The notes under the pieces are model-generated. The model saw nothing but the letters and a program-made list of their open reading frames with translations. It made no database searches and had not been told where the DNA came from. Position numbers and translations under genes: made by a program. A stretch of DNA of 64,000 nt from Pseudomonas mangiferae (GTDB taxonomy: Bacteria; Pseudomonadota; Gammaproteobacteria; Pseudomonadales; Pseudomonadaceae), in the NCBI RefSeq assembly GCF_007109405.1, contig NZ_VJOY01000012.1, positions 62,001 through 126,000 of the forward strand, read 5' to 3'. Of this stretch, positions 1-8,516 are shown one piece after another. The number at the start of each line of letters is the position of its first letter. Within the stretch, counting starts at the first letter, position 1.

Positions 1-242
1 GCGCCCACCAGGCGGATGCCGCCGTCCAGGGCCGGGCGGCGCCCCTGGCGGATGGCGATCAGCGAGGAATCGTTACGGGTCACGTAGTACAGCCCGCCCG
101 GTTCGATGCGCCAGGCGTCGCGCTCGTCGAGGCGCTGGTAGCCGGCGGCTTCCAGGCGCTGGGCGAGGCTGAGGGTGGCGTGGAACGGAGTGGGCGAGGC
201 TTTCAGGAAATCGATCAGGCCCTGGTTCAGGTCTTCGCGCAT
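1..242 (-). CDS. apeB: M18 family aspartyl aminopeptidase, N-terminal part (cut by window edge)
   Basis: Only the first 80 codons lie in the window; the rest continues past base 1. The start ATG is at 242-240. The translation begins [20 protein letters not shown] and runs into [13 protein letters not shown], which I recognise as the N-terminus of the pseudomonad M18 metallo-aminopeptidase, a cytosolic dodecameric enzyme that removes N-terminal acidic residues from peptides. None of the zinc ligands are in this part. The gene reads in the same direction as rluA and the min genes and starts 66 bases after rluA ends, so it may share their transcript. Confidence 0.85.
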   Translation of the reverse strand, partial: MREDLNQGLIDFLKASPTPFHATLSLAQRLEAAGYQRLDERDAWRIEPGGLYYVTRNDSSLIAIRQGRRPALDGGIRLVG

Positions 243-308
243 ACGGGGCTCCAGAGGGTGATCGGCGAAGTCTATCGCATCTGCGTCGGAGCGCTCGGCG
301 GGGGCCGT

Positions 309-944
309 TCAGAACGGCGCCGGGCTCTCGAAGCGCAGGCGTTCGCCGCTTTGAGGGTGGGTCAGGCCGAGCTGGCTGGCGTGCAGGCAGAGGCGATCCC
401 GCAGGGTCAGGGCGTCGCCTTCGGCATACAGGCGATCGCCCAGCAGCGGGTGACCGATGGACAGCATGTGCACCCGCAACTGGTGCGAGCGGCCGGTAAT
501 GGGGGTCAGCTCGACGCGGCTGTAGGCGCCGCAGCGCTCCAGCACGCGCCAGAAGGTCAGGGCGTGGCGGCCGTCGACGTGGTCCACCACGTGGCGCGGC
601 TTGGTGGGCGGGTCGTAGCGCAGCGGCAGCTCGATGCGCCCGCTGTCGGCCTCGGGCTCGCCCCAGCAGAGGGCGGTGTAGGCCTTCTCGGTCTCTCGGT
701 CATGGAACTGGCGAGACAGTTCCCGGTGGCTGTCGGCGTCCCGGGCCAGCACGATCAGGCCGGAGGTTTCCCAGTCCAGGCGGTGGACGATGCGCGCGTC
801 CGGGTAGCCGTTCTCCTGCAGGCGGGTCACCAGGCAGTCGCGGTTGTCCTCGGCGCGGCCGGGGACCGACAACAGCAGGGTGGGTTTGTCGACGACCAGC
901 ACGGCGGCGTCGCAATGGACGATTGTGATCTGCGAAAGCGGCAT
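309..944 (-). CDS. rluA: RluA-type 23S rRNA/tRNA pseudouridine synthase
   Basis: Dual-specificity pseudouridine synthase of the RluA family; the E. coli enzyme isomerises U746 of 23S rRNA and U32 of some tRNAs. The family signature HRLDWETSG is present, with the catalytic Asp at residue 57 when the ATG at 944 is used. I chose this start because the protein then begins MPLSQITIVH and is 211 aa, the usual length for pseudomonad RluA. The frame is open up to 995, which would add 17 Ala/Ser-rich residues. The C-terminal RNA-contact segment GRSHQLRVHM is intact. It lies 59 bases downstream of minE. No strong Shine-Dalgarno precedes the chosen start, so it may be translated by coupling to minE. Confidence 0.92.
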   Translation of the reverse strand: MPLSQITIVHCDAAVLVVDKPTLLLSVPGRAEDNRDCLVTRLQENGYPDARIVHRLDWETSGLIVLARDADSHRELSRQFHDRETEKAYTALCWGEPEADSGRIELPLRYDPPTKPRHVVDHVDGRHALTFWRVLERCGAYSRVELTPITGRSHQLRVHMLSIGHPLLGDRLYAEGDALTLRDRLCLHASQLGLTHPQSGERLRFESPAPF

Positions 945-1003
945 GGAGAGGGGCCCGGAAACGCCGGCGGCGGCCGAAGCCGCCGCCGTGGACACCCGCG
1001 GAA

Positions 1004-1258
1004 TCAGCGTTCCGGCAGGGTGATGTTGAGTTCGAGGATCGAACAGTCGCCCTGGTTCTCCAGCGCGACCTGGACCTGGTCCTGATCGATGTTGACGTAC
1101 TTGCGGATCACTTCCATCAGTTCCTGTTGCAGGGCAGGGAGGTAGTCCGGCTGGCTGCGCTGACCCCGTTCGTGGGCGACGATGATCTGCAGGCGTTCCT
1201 TGGCGATCGAGGCGCTGCTCTGCTTCTTGCGCTCGCGAAAGAAGTCGAAGATGTTCAT
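1004..1258 (-). CDS. minE: Cell division topological specificity factor MinE
   Basis: 84-aa MinE, which stimulates the MinD ATPase and drives pole-to-pole oscillation of MinCD, so that Z-rings form only at midcell. The N-terminus [30 protein letters not shown] is the expected membrane-binding and MinD-interacting segment; the rest is the topological specificity domain ([17 protein letters not shown] region). The start ATG overlaps the minD stop by four bases, so minD and minE are translationally coupled. Length is normal for the family. Confidence 0.97.
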   Translation of the reverse strand: MNIFDFFRERKKQSSASIAKERLQIIVAHERGQRSQPDYLPALQQELMEVIRKYVNIDQDQVQVALENQGDCSILELNITLPER

Positions 1259-2070
1259 TCTCGACCTCCGAACAGCCGTTGCAGGAAGCCTTTCTTCTGG
1301 ACGTCCAGGAAGCGGTGGGGCATTTCCTTGCCCAGCAGGCGGTCGACGGCGTCGCTGTAGGCCTGGCCGGCGTCGCTCTGGTCGTCGAGGATCACCGGTA
1401 CGCCCTGGTTGGATGCCTTGAGCACCGCCTGGGACTCGGGGATCACCCCCAGCAGGTTGATGGCGAGGATTTCCTCGACGTCCTCCACGCCCAGCATCTC
1501 GCCCTTGGTCACCCGCTCCGGGTTGTAGCGGGTCAGCAGCAGGCGTTCCTTGATTGGCTCCAGGCCCTGCTCTGCGCGTCGCGACTTGCTGGCCAGCAGG
1601 CCCAGCATGCGGTCGGAGTCGCGGACCGAGGAGACTTCCGGGTTGGTCACGACGATGGCTTCGTCGGCGAAGTACATGGCCAGGTGAGCGCCTTTCTCGA
1701 TGCCGGCGGGAGAGTCGCAGACTACGTATTCGAAGGTCTTGGCCAGCTCGTCGATCACCTTGCCGACGCCTTCCTGGGTCAGGGCGTCCTTGTCGCGGGT
1801 CTGGCTGGCGGCCAGCACGTAGAGGTTCTCCAGGCGCTTGTCCTTGATCAGGGCCTGGGTGAGGGTCGCTTCGCCGTTGATGACGTTGACGAAGTCGTAC
1901 ACCACGCGGCGCTCGCAGCCCATGATCAGGTCCAGGTTGCGCAGGCCGACGTCGAAGTCGACGATGACGGTCTTGTGCCCGCGCAGGGCGAGACCGGTGC
2001 CGATGGCGGCGCTGGATGTGGTTTTGCCGACGCCGCCCTTACCGGACGTGACAACGAGAATCTTGGCCAA
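1255..2070 (-). CDS. minD: Septum site-determining ATPase MinD
   Basis: 271-aa deviant Walker A ATPase that recruits MinC to the membrane and oscillates with MinE. The P-loop GKGGVGKTT lies at residues 10-18, the switch-region Asp residues follow ([11 protein letters not shown]), and the last residues ([11 protein letters not shown]) form the membrane-targeting amphipathic helix. It sits between minC (115 bases upstream) and minE (four-base overlap downstream), the usual minCDE order. The gap to minC holds no gene; a separate promoter there is possible but none was identified. Confidence 0.98.
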   Translation of the reverse strand: MAKILVVTSGKGGVGKTTSSAAIGTGLALRGHKTVIVDFDVGLRNLDLIMGCERRVVYDFVNVINGEATLTQALIKDKRLENLYVLAASQTRDKDALTQEGVGKVIDELAKTFEYVVCDSPAGIEKGAHLAMYFADEAIVVTNPEVSSVRDSDRMLGLLASKSRRAEQGLEPIKERLLLTRYNPERVTKGEMLGVEDVEEILAINLLGVIPESQAVLKASNQGVPVILDDQSDAGQAYSDAVDRLLGKEMPHRFLDVQKKGFLQRLFGGRE

Positions 2071-2185
2071 GGTGATCCACCCTAAAAATGAAAAAGAAAT
2101 CAGAACGTGCGGCCGCGTCGCGGGCCCGGATGAAAAAAGGTGAACCAGGACCCGTTCGAACGATTGAAAACCGCGGCAGTATCCG

Positions 2186-2920
2186 TTAAAGGCGGGTGAT
2201 GTTCAACACATCGCCCGACAGGTTGATCTGCACCGCCTGGCCCCACAGAGGGTCGCGCCGCAGGTCGTCGGCGACCTTGTACTGACCGGCCACAGAGACC
2301 AGTTCGGCCGCCAGCTGCTGACAGAAAATGCGGGCCGCCGGGTTGCCCTTGACCCCGGCCAGCGCCCGGCCGCGCAGCGGGGCGTACACGTGGATGTTGC
2401 CGTCGGCGAGAAGTTCCGCGCCCGGGCTCACGGGGGCCAGTACCAAGAGGTCGCCGCCCGGGGCATAGACCTGCTGGCCGCCGCGCACCGGGGTGGTGAT
2501 CACCCGGGTGGGGCGGACGTCCGGCTGCGCCGGCTTCTCGGGCTCGCGTTTGCGTTCGCCGCCCGGCTCGATCGGCCGCTCCCGGGCGCCCGAGGGCGGC
2601 AGCACCGGCAGGTCCAGGGCATCGGCGGCGGCCACCAGCTCGGCGCGGCTGGCGCGGATCGCCAGGGTCCGCAGGCCATGGCGGCGACAGACCGCCATCA
2701 GCGCCGCCAGGTCCAGGGTCGTCTGGCTTTCCGGCAGCTTGTCCAGGGCCAGTACCAGCGGCGTGTTCTGGAAGAAGGCGGGCGCCTGGGCGACCTTGTC
2801 GGTGAGTTGCCGGTCCAGGCGCTCCAGGTCGTCGTGTACCAGCTCCATGATGGTGATGGCGAGCATGCTGCCCTTGAGCTGGAACACGGGGTCTTGGTCG
2901 AGGAGATCGGCTTGGCTCAT
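2186..2920 (-). CDS. minC: Septum site-determining protein MinC
   Basis: 244-aa FtsZ assembly inhibitor. The N-terminal domain (about residues 1-100, starting [20 protein letters not shown]) contacts FtsZ, a Pro/Arg/Glu-rich linker spans about 105-135, and the C-terminal beta-helix domain ([20 protein letters not shown], then [17 protein letters not shown]) binds MinD and dimerises. First gene of the minCDE group. It is transcribed away from the acyltransferase gene on the other strand; the 128-base divergent gap (2921-3048) must hold both promoters. Confidence 0.96.
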   Translation of the reverse strand: MSQADLLDQDPVFQLKGSMLAITIMELVHDDLERLDRQLTDKVAQAPAFFQNTPLVLALDKLPESQTTLDLAALMAVCRRHGLRTLAIRASRAELVAAADALDLPVLPPSGARERPIEPGGERKREPEKPAQPDVRPTRVITTPVRGGQQVYAPGGDLLVLAPVSPGAELLADGNIHVYAPLRGRALAGVKGNPAARIFCQQLAAELVSVAGQYKVADDLRRDPLWGQAVQINLSGDVLNITRL

Positions 2921-3048
2921 GGTAGGCCCACAACATGGAATGGCGAGGACTTATAACGGGAAATGCCGACGCTGGCTACTGCTGGCGGGGCGCCTTCCGT
3001 GCCCGCCTCGGGGTAGAATGCCGGCCCTTCATCGACCAGGGTTCGCCC

Positions 3049-3981
3049 ATGGAACGCCCGCGGTTTCGCGCCTCTTTCCTTCATCCGCGCTTCTGGCCGC
3101 TGTGGCTGGGCCTGGGCCTGCTGTGGCTGGTGACGCAGTTGCCCTACCGGGTGCTGCTGGGGCTCGGGCGAGTGGCCGGCGCGCTGCTCTACCACCTGGC
3201 CGGCTCGCGCCGGCGGATCGCCGCGCGCAACCTGGAGCTGTGCTTCCCGGCGCTGCCCGCGGCCGAGCGGGAGCGCCTGCTGAAGGCCAACTTCGCCTCC
3301 ATGGGCATCGCCTTCTTCGAGATGGCCATGAGCTGGTGGTGGCCCCGGGCCCGGCTGGCGAAGCTGGCCCACATCGAGGGGCTGGAACACCTGCGGACGG
3401 CCCAGGCGGAGGGCCAGGGGGTGATCCTCATGGCCCTGCATTTCACCACCCTGGAGATCGGCGCCGCGCTGCTGGGCCAGGTCCACACCATCGACGGCAT
3501 GTACCGCGAGCACCGCAACCCGGTGTTCGACTACGTGCAGCGGCGCGGGCGCGAGCGGCACAACCGTGACGCCACCGCCATCGAGCGCGAGGACGTGCGG
3601 GCAATGCTCAAGGTGCTGCGGGCCGGGCGGGCCATCTGGTACGCCCCGGACCAGGACTACGGCGCCAAGCAGAGCCTGTTCGTGCCGCTGTTCGGCATCC
3701 CGGCCGCCACCGTCACCGCCACCAGCAAGTTCGCCCGACTGGGGCGGGCCCGGGTCGTGCCCTTCACCCAGCAGCGGCTGGCCGACGGCTCCGGCTACCG
3801 GCTGACCCTGCACCCGCCCCTGGAGGACTTCCCGGGGGACAGCGAAGAGGCCGATTGCCGGCGCATCAATGCCTGGGTCGAGGTGTCGGTGAGCGACTGC
3901 CCGGCCCAGTACCTGTGGGCTCACCGCCGCTTCAAGACCCGTCCGCCGGGCGAGCCGGGCCTGTACCGCAAGGAGCGCTGA
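3049..3981 (+). CDS. lpxL: Lipid A biosynthesis (lauroyl-type) acyltransferase, LpxL/HtrB family
   Basis: 310-aa inner-membrane acyltransferase that transfers a secondary acyl chain from acyl-ACP to lipid A. An N-terminal hydrophobic segment lies at about residues 16-32 (FWPLWLGLGLLWLVTQ), and the catalytic H-x4-E motif is HFTTLE with His131 and Glu136. The ATG at 3049 was chosen because it gives the family N-terminus (MERPRF); the frame is open from 2935 but that extension is not family-like. Divergent from minC, as in P. aeruginosa, where this locus holds one of two HtrB paralogues. The exact acyl chain and position cannot be read from sequence. Confidence 0.93.
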   Translation: MERPRFRASFLHPRFWPLWLGLGLLWLVTQLPYRVLLGLGRVAGALLYHLAGSRRRIAARNLELCFPALPAAERERLLKANFASMGIAFFEMAMSWWWPRARLAKLAHIEGLEHLRTAQAEGQGVILMALHFTTLEIGAALLGQVHTIDGMYREHRNPVFDYVQRRGRERHNRDATAIEREDVRAMLKVLRAGRAIWYAPDQDYGAKQSLFVPLFGIPAATVTATSKFARLGRARVVPFTQQRLADGSGYRLTLHPPLEDFPGDSEEADCRRINAWVEVSVSDCPAQYLWAHRRFKTRPPGEPGLYRKER

Positions 3982-4030
3982 GCGAAGACGGCTCCTATAC
4001 TCGCTCGCAGTCCCTGCCTGGAAGCCGCCC

Positions 4031-5329
4031 ATGACCGATGCCGACCGCTCCGCCCAGCCCGTCACCGGGCTCATCCTTTCCGGCGGCGGCGCGCGGGCGG
4101 CCTACCAGGTGGGGGTGCTGGCGGCTATCGCCGACCTGCTGCCGAATGCCACCTACAACCCGTTCCCGGTGATCGTCGGTACCTCGGCGGGGGCCATCAA
4201 CGCGGTGGCCCTGGCCTGCGGGGCGCTGCACTTCGGCGAGGCGATCCGCCGCCTGACCCGGGTCTGGCAGGGCTTCCATACCGCTCAGGTGTACCGCAGC
4301 GACTGGCTCGGGGTGGCGCGCCAGAGCAGCCGTTTCATCGGCCAGGGGCTGTTCGGCCTGCGTCGCGACGAGCCGGTGGCGCTGCTGGACAACAGCCCGC
4401 TGCGGGACCTGCTGGCGCGGGAGCTGGACTTCACCGGCATCGCCGCGGCGGTGCGCCTGCGGCAGTTGCGGGCGGTGGCGGTGACCGCCTTCGGCTACGA
4501 GTCCGGCCAGGCGATGACCTTCTACCAGGGCCGCGCCACCATCGACCCTTGGTTCCGTCACCGCCGGGTGGGCATCCCGACCCGCCTGGAGGTGTCGCAC
4601 CTGATGGCCAGCTCGGCGATCCCGCTGATCTTCCCGCCCCAGCGGCTCAACCGCGAATACTTCGGCGACGGCGCCGTGCGCCAGTCCGCGCCCATCAGCC
4701 CGGCGCTGCACCTGGGCGCGAGCCGGGTGCTGGTGGTGGGTGTGAGCGGCAATACCCGGCACGGCGACGACGGGGCGATCCGGCTGCGCACCGGACGGCC
4801 GCCGACCCTGGCGCAGATCGGTGGGCACATGCTCAACAGCACCTTCGTCGACAATTTGGAGACCGATATCGAGATCCTCGAGCGGATCAACCAGATGAAC
4901 CTGGCGATGCCCGAGGAGCGGCGTTCGCGCGCCCTGGGCAGCAAGCCGGTGGAGGTGTTGATCGTGTCCCCCAGCCAGCCCCTGGACGTGATCGCCGCGC
5001 GCCATCGTCACGAGATGCCGCGGGCGCTGCGCCTGTTCCTGCGCGGCCCGGGCGCAACCAAGGCCAGTGGCGCCGGCGCCCTGAGCTACCTGCTGTTCGA
5101 GCCGGGCTACTGCAACGAGCTGATCGAACTGGGCTACCAGGACGCCATGGCCCAGAAGGACGCCCTGCTGGCGTTCCTGCACCTGCGCGAGGCGCCGCGG
5201 CCTGTGCCGCTGGCGGTCGTGCCAGGGGCGTCAGCCGGCGAAGGGCAGCAGCAACGCGCCGCCCAGGGGCATGCCCAGTGCCAGGCCCACGCTCAGGCGT
5301 GGCCGGTAGGGCAGCAGCAGGACCAGTGA
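4031..5329 (+). CDS. Patatin-like phospholipase
   Basis: 432-aa protein with a patatin domain at about residues 11-230. It shows the oxyanion-hole motif SGGGARAAY (17-25), the nucleophile elbow GTSAG with Ser52, and the DGA motif with Asp213, so the Ser-Asp dyad is complete and lipid acyl hydrolase activity is likely. No signal peptide is seen. The C-terminal third (LETDIEILERINQMN onward) is the conserved tail of pseudomonad relatives. The last 33 residues are Gln-rich and are encoded opposite the end of the DUF3325 gene (5231-5560), a 99-base tail-to-tail overlap; the original C-terminus may have been nearer residue 400. Confidence 0.88.
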   Translation: MTDADRSAQPVTGLILSGGGARAAYQVGVLAAIADLLPNATYNPFPVIVGTSAGAINAVALACGALHFGEAIRRLTRVWQGFHTAQVYRSDWLGVARQSSRFIGQGLFGLRRDEPVALLDNSPLRDLLARELDFTGIAAAVRLRQLRAVAVTAFGYESGQAMTFYQGRATIDPWFRHRRVGIPTRLEVSHLMASSAIPLIFPPQRLNREYFGDGAVRQSAPISPALHLGASRVLVVGVSGNTRHGDDGAIRLRTGRPPTLAQIGGHMLNSTFVDNLETDIEILERINQMNLAMPEERRSRALGSKPVEVLIVSPSQPLDVIAARHRHEMPRALRLFLRGPGATKASGAGALSYLLFEPGYCNELIELGYQDAMAQKDALLAFLHLREAPRPVPLAVVPGASAGEGQQQRAAQGHAQCQAHAQAWPVGQQQDQ

Positions 5330-5560
5330 CAGGCTGGCCGCCCCCAGCAGCCCGACCCACAGCACGCTGCCCACGGTGATGCCGTGGTGGGCAACGCAGG
5401 GCGCCCAGGAGGCTGCCACCCCTAGCCAGCCCCCCAGGCGCAGCAGGCGGGCCCGGCGCGGCGAGGGTGGGGCGCCGAAGACGTCGCCGTGGTGGCGGTT
5501 CATGGCCAGGCACAGGCCGCAGAACCCGGCGTAGGCCAGGCCGAAGGCGAGCAGGCTCAT
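5231..5560 (-). CDS. DUF3325 small inner-membrane protein of siderophore locus
   Basis: 109-aa hydrophobic protein with about three membrane helices (LLAFGLAYAGFCGLCLA near the N-terminus; later GSVLWVGLLGAASLSLVLLL and VGLALGMPLGGALLLPF). Proteins of this type are usually found next to PepSY and DUF3649 genes in iron-uptake loci; no biochemical function is known to me. Start ATG at 5560 overlaps the stop of the PepSY gene by four bases. Last gene of the leftward operon; its 3' end overlaps the patatin gene on the opposite strand. Confidence 0.8.
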   Translation of the reverse strand: MSLLAFGLAYAGFCGLCLAMNRHHGDVFGAPPSPRRARLLRLGGWLGVAASWAPCVAHHGITVGSVLWVGLLGAASLSLVLLLPYRPRLSVGLALGMPLGGALLLPFAG

Positions 5561-7173
5561 CCGGCGATCTCCCGGGCGGGCGCGAGGCCGTCGGCAGGCG
5601 CCGCCTCGGCCCTGGCGCGGTGGGTGGGGGCCACCTTGGCCGGGCGCTCGCCGCGTACCGGCTTGGCCGGCGGCCGGTGCCGCGCCACCTTCCAGGCCAG
5701 CCAGCCCAGCAAAACGCCCAGGCCCAGGCAGGCCAGGTCGAAGCCGCCCAGTATCCAGTCGGCGTAGCGCCAGCCGCCCGGCAGGCTCAGCAGGCCGCAG
5801 GCCAGGTCCAGCAGCGGGATGCCGCCCAGCAGGGCGGCGCCCAGGCCCAGTTGCTCGACCCAGGCGCGCTTGTGGGGGCGCAGCCAGGGGTGCAGCAGCG
5901 CCAGGCTCCAGGTGATGAAGAACACGTGCACTTCCCAGGCGGCGCGCTCGCCGAGCCCGGCGGGCAGCAGGCGGTTGGCCCACAGGTAGGCGGCCATGGC
6001 CACGGGCAGGCCGGCCAGGGCGCCGACGTTGAGCGCCCGCACCAGGCGCAGGCCGGCATCCGCCTTGGCCTGCTTGGCACTCTGGGCGGCGCGCTTGACC
6101 ACCCAGAGCACCAGGCCGCTGGCGATCATGAAGCAGCCGGACAGGCCGCAGACGATGTACAGCCAGCGCAGCAGCGGTTCGGCGAAGCGGCCCATGTGCA
6201 GCCCGTAGAGGGTGTGGTAGAGGGTCGCCACCGTGGCCGGTGAGCGGACTTCCTCCAGCACCTGGCCGTCGGCGCCGAACACCAGGCGTGGCGCCATGCG
6301 GCTGACGTGGCCCCCGTCGCTGCCCAGCACCTCGATTCGCGCGTTGGCGTCGCCCGGGTTGTGCACCACCAGGCCGCCCACCGCGACGCCGTTCCAGTGC
6401 GCCCGCGCCCGCTCCAGCAGTGGCTCCAGGGCGGGCAGCGGCGCTGCCTGGCCGCTGCGGGGGATCGGCTGGACCCGTGGCGACAACTCGCTGTACAGCT
6501 CCAGGCGCTGCTTCTGGCCGTACTGGGCCAGGCCCGGCCAGGGCATATAGATGTGCATCAGCATCACCAGGCCGCTGAAGGTGATGAGCAGATGGAACGG
6601 CAAGGACAGCACGGCGGACACGTTGTGGCCGTCCAGCCAGGAGCGCTGGCCCTTGCGCGGGCGCAGGGTGAAGAAGTCCTTGAAGATCTTCTTGTGGGTG
6701 ACGATGCCGGTGATCAGCGCGACGAACATGCTCAGGGTGGCGAGCCCGACGATGATCCGCCCGGTGATCGGGCTCACGTGCCAGAGCTGGAAGTGGAAGG
6801 CGTAGAAGAACTCGCCGCCCCGGGTCGCGTCCTCGTCCAGGGCGTCGCCGGTGGCGGGGTTCAGGGTCGCGCTGCCGAAGCGGCGGCCTTCGCCGCCCGG
6901 CCAGAACGCCTTGACCACCGGCCGGCGCTCGTCCGGCAGGGTCAGGGTCCAGCTGGGCGCGTCCGGCGCCTGGCGCTCCAGGCTGGCCACCACCTTCTCC
7001 AGGTTCAGCGCCCGGGCATCCAGGGCGTGGCGGTCGGGGCGCATCCAGTGGTCGATTTCCTCGCGGAAGTAGCTGGCGGTGCCGGTGAGGAAAATGGCGA
7101 ACAGCAGCCAGCCCAGCAGCAGGCCGCTCCAGGTGTGCAGCCAGGCCATGGATTGGCGGAAACCTTCTTTCAT
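5557..7173 (-). CDS. PepSY-associated TM protein, probable inner-membrane ferri-siderophore reductase
   Basis: 538-aa multi-helix protein of the PepSY_TM family (relatives include FoxB, FpvG/PiuB-like proteins), which move electrons across the inner membrane to reduce Fe(III)-siderophores in the periplasm. Helix 1 is GLLLGWLLFAIFLTGTA near the N-terminus, followed by a periplasmic PepSY-like domain, then helices with candidate haem-ligand His residues (AFHFQLWHVSPITG; LYHTLYGLHMGR). A hydrophobic C-terminal extension (four or so more helices) is present. ATG at 7173 chosen for family fit; the longer open frame to 7491 is antisense/other-frame noise. It overlaps DUF3649 upstream (ATGA) and DUF3325 downstream (ATGA). 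Confidence 0.88.
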   Translation of the reverse strand: MKEGFRQSMAWLHTWSGLLLGWLLFAIFLTGTASYFREEIDHWMRPDRHALDARALNLEKVVASLERQAPDAPSWTLTLPDERRPVVKAFWPGGEGRRFGSATLNPATGDALDEDATRGGEFFYAFHFQLWHVSPITGRIIVGLATLSMFVALITGIVTHKKIFKDFFTLRPRKGQRSWLDGHNVSAVLSLPFHLLITFSGLVMLMHIYMPWPGLAQYGQKQRLELYSELSPRVQPIPRSGQAAPLPALEPLLERARAHWNGVAVGGLVVHNPGDANARIEVLGSDGGHVSRMAPRLVFGADGQVLEEVRSPATVATLYHTLYGLHMGRFAEPLLRWLYIVCGLSGCFMIASGLVLWVVKRAAQSAKQAKADAGLRLVRALNVGALAGLPVAMAAYLWANRLLPAGLGERAAWEVHVFFITWSLALLHPWLRPHKRAWVEQLGLGAALLGGIPLLDLACGLLSLPGGWRYADWILGGFDLACLGLGVLLGWLAWKVARHRPPAKPVRGERPAKVAPTHRARAEAAPADGLAPAREIAG

Positions 7174-7469
7174 GACAGCACTCCGTTCTTCGCCAGCCAG
7201 GCGAGCCCGCCCAGCACCAGGGCCGGTACGCCGATGCCCAGCCAGGCCTGCAGGGCCGTGCGGCAGGCGAACGCCCAGAGCACGGCGCAGAGGTACACCA
7301 GAAAGCTCACCATCACCCCGGTGAGCACCGCCTCCGAGCGGGACATGGGCAGGAACAGCGCCAGGCAGATGCCGCTGGCGGTGGCCAGGCCGTAGCCGGC
7401 GAAGACCGCCGCGACGCCGCGGGACGCCACCGCCAGGCGGTAGCGGGTGGAGAGGGTGGCGCCTTTCAC
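7170..7469 (-). CDS. DUF3649 small membrane protein of iron-uptake locus
   Basis: 99-aa protein starting at GTG (7469), preceded by a G-rich ribosome-binding stretch (CGGGGGCG). Three membrane helices are visible (about residues 12-40 GVAAVFAGYGLATASGICLA, 46-68 and 72-92). The DUF3649 family is found almost only beside PepSY and DUF3325 genes near TonB receptors, and this is the same set. The start overlaps the stop of a 28-codon ORF (GTGA) and its own stop overlaps the PepSY start (ATGA), so translation is probably coupled along the operon. Confidence 0.78.
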   Translation of the reverse strand: MKGATLSTRYRLAVASRGVAAVFAGYGLATASGICLALFLPMSRSEAVLTGVMVSFLVYLCAVLWAFACRTALQAWLGIGVPALVLGGLAWLAKNGVLS

Positions 7470-7552
7470 GACGACGCCCCCGGGACGGCACCGGCAGGTC
7501 GCGCCCGGCGAGGCGCGTGGCGCTCGGGGAGCATGAGGGTCTCCTGGTTCAT
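7466..7552 (-). CDS. Possible 28-aa coupled leader/small ORF in siderophore operon
   Basis: An ORF of 28 codons (MNQETLMLPERHAPRRARPA, then GAVPGASS) fills the gap between the esterase and DUF3649. Its ATG overlaps the esterase stop (ATGA at 7552-7549) and its stop overlaps the DUF3649 GTG (GTGA at 7469-7466). The double overlap fits a translational-coupling bridge more than chance, although the peptide is Arg/Pro/Ala-rich and shows no domain. It may simply carry ribosomes to the DUF3649 start. Confidence 0.4.
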   Translation of the reverse strand: MNQETLMLPERHAPRRARPAGAVPGASS

Positions 7553-8478
7553 TCGGGTTGCCCGGCGGCGAAGCCCAGGGCGCGGCCGCTGGCCACCAGC
7601 GCGGTGGTGCCGTGGCCTTCGTCGGGGAAGATGCGCAACTGGCTGCGCAGGCCGGCGCGCTCCAGGGGCGCCAGGGTCGCGGCCAGCTCGCGGACGTTGT
7701 CCACCATGCGCCGGCTGTCCAGCCGCTGCCGGCGAGGGTCGTTGCCACCGGCGTCGAGGGGCGACGGTTGTTCCAGCGCGCCGACCCCGAGGAACAGCCG
7801 CAGCGGCTGCGGGCGGTCCGCCAGGCGCTGGGCGAAGGCCCGCTGTTCGTCGAGGATCTGACGGTGGTTCCACCAGATGGACGGGCTGATCGCAAGGTAG
7901 GTCTGGAACGCCTGGGGCCGGGTGAACAGGGTGTGCAGGGTAAACAGCCCGCCGTAGGAGTGGCCGAACAGCGTCTGCCGCTGGCGATCCACCGGGTAGC
8001 TGCGCTCGATCAGCGGCTTCAGCTCGTCTTCCACGAAGGCCAGGAAACGGTCCGCGCCACCCTGGCGGCGCGCCTGCTCGTCCCCGGTGTCGCTGAGATC
8101 GGCGGCCGGCGGTGTGTAGTCCTCGGCCCGGGCCTGCTCGTCGTTCAGGCCATCGATGGGGTAGCCGATGCCCACCACCAGCGTGGGCGCCTGGCCGGTG
8201 ACCGCGGCGCGTTTCTCCTGGGCGCGGGCCTGCAGGGCCAGCAGCGGGAACTGCGCGTTGCCGTCCAGCACGTAGATCACCGGGTAGCCCGTTGCCGGCG
8301 CCGGTGCGCTCGGCTTGGAGACAAAGATCCGGTAGCTGCGCCCGGTGTGGTGCGAGGGCAGGTCGCGCTGCACGCTCTGGGGCAGCACCGCCGGGGCCCA
8401 GCCCGTTGCCCCGCTCCCGGCGGCGAAGGCCGACGGGGCGAGGCCGAGGACGCAGGCCAGGATCAACAGCGTTTTCAT
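7549..8478 (-). CDS. Secreted/periplasmic esterase, probable siderophore esterase (IroE/PfeE-like)
   Basis: 309-aa alpha/beta hydrolase of the putative esterase (PF00756-type) family. A signal peptide is clear (MKTLLILACVLGLAPSAFA, cleavage near residue 19). Nucleophile elbow GHSYGG and the C-terminal His in DEGHG are present; the YVLDGNAQFP and GIGY motifs are typical of periplasmic enterobactin-type esterases. ATG at 8478 chosen for the signal peptide. It lies 38 bases downstream of the TonB receptor gene and is coupled to the following small ORF. By family and context it probably hydrolyses the ferri-siderophore imported by that receptor, but the substrate is unknown. Confidence 0.82.
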   Translation of the reverse strand: MKTLLILACVLGLAPSAFAAGSGATGWAPAVLPQSVQRDLPSHHTGRSYRIFVSKPSAPAPATGYPVIYVLDGNAQFPLLALQARAQEKRAAVTGQAPTLVVGIGYPIDGLNDEQARAEDYTPPAADLSDTGDEQARRQGGADRFLAFVEDELKPLIERSYPVDRQRQTLFGHSYGGLFTLHTLFTRPQAFQTYLAISPSIWWNHRQILDEQRAFAQRLADRPQPLRLFLGVGALEQPSPLDAGGNDPRRQRLDSRRMVDNVRELAATLAPLERAGLRSQLRIFPDEGHGTTALVASGRALGFAAGQPE

Positions 8479-8516
8479 CCGTTCTCCTTGGCGCCCGCCG
8501 AACGGGCGCCGGTGGT

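Noticed and set aside
7174-7491. N-terminal extension of the PepSY protein
   Set aside because: It overlaps DUF3649 in another frame and is Arg/Gly/Pro-rich; the MKEGF start fits the family.
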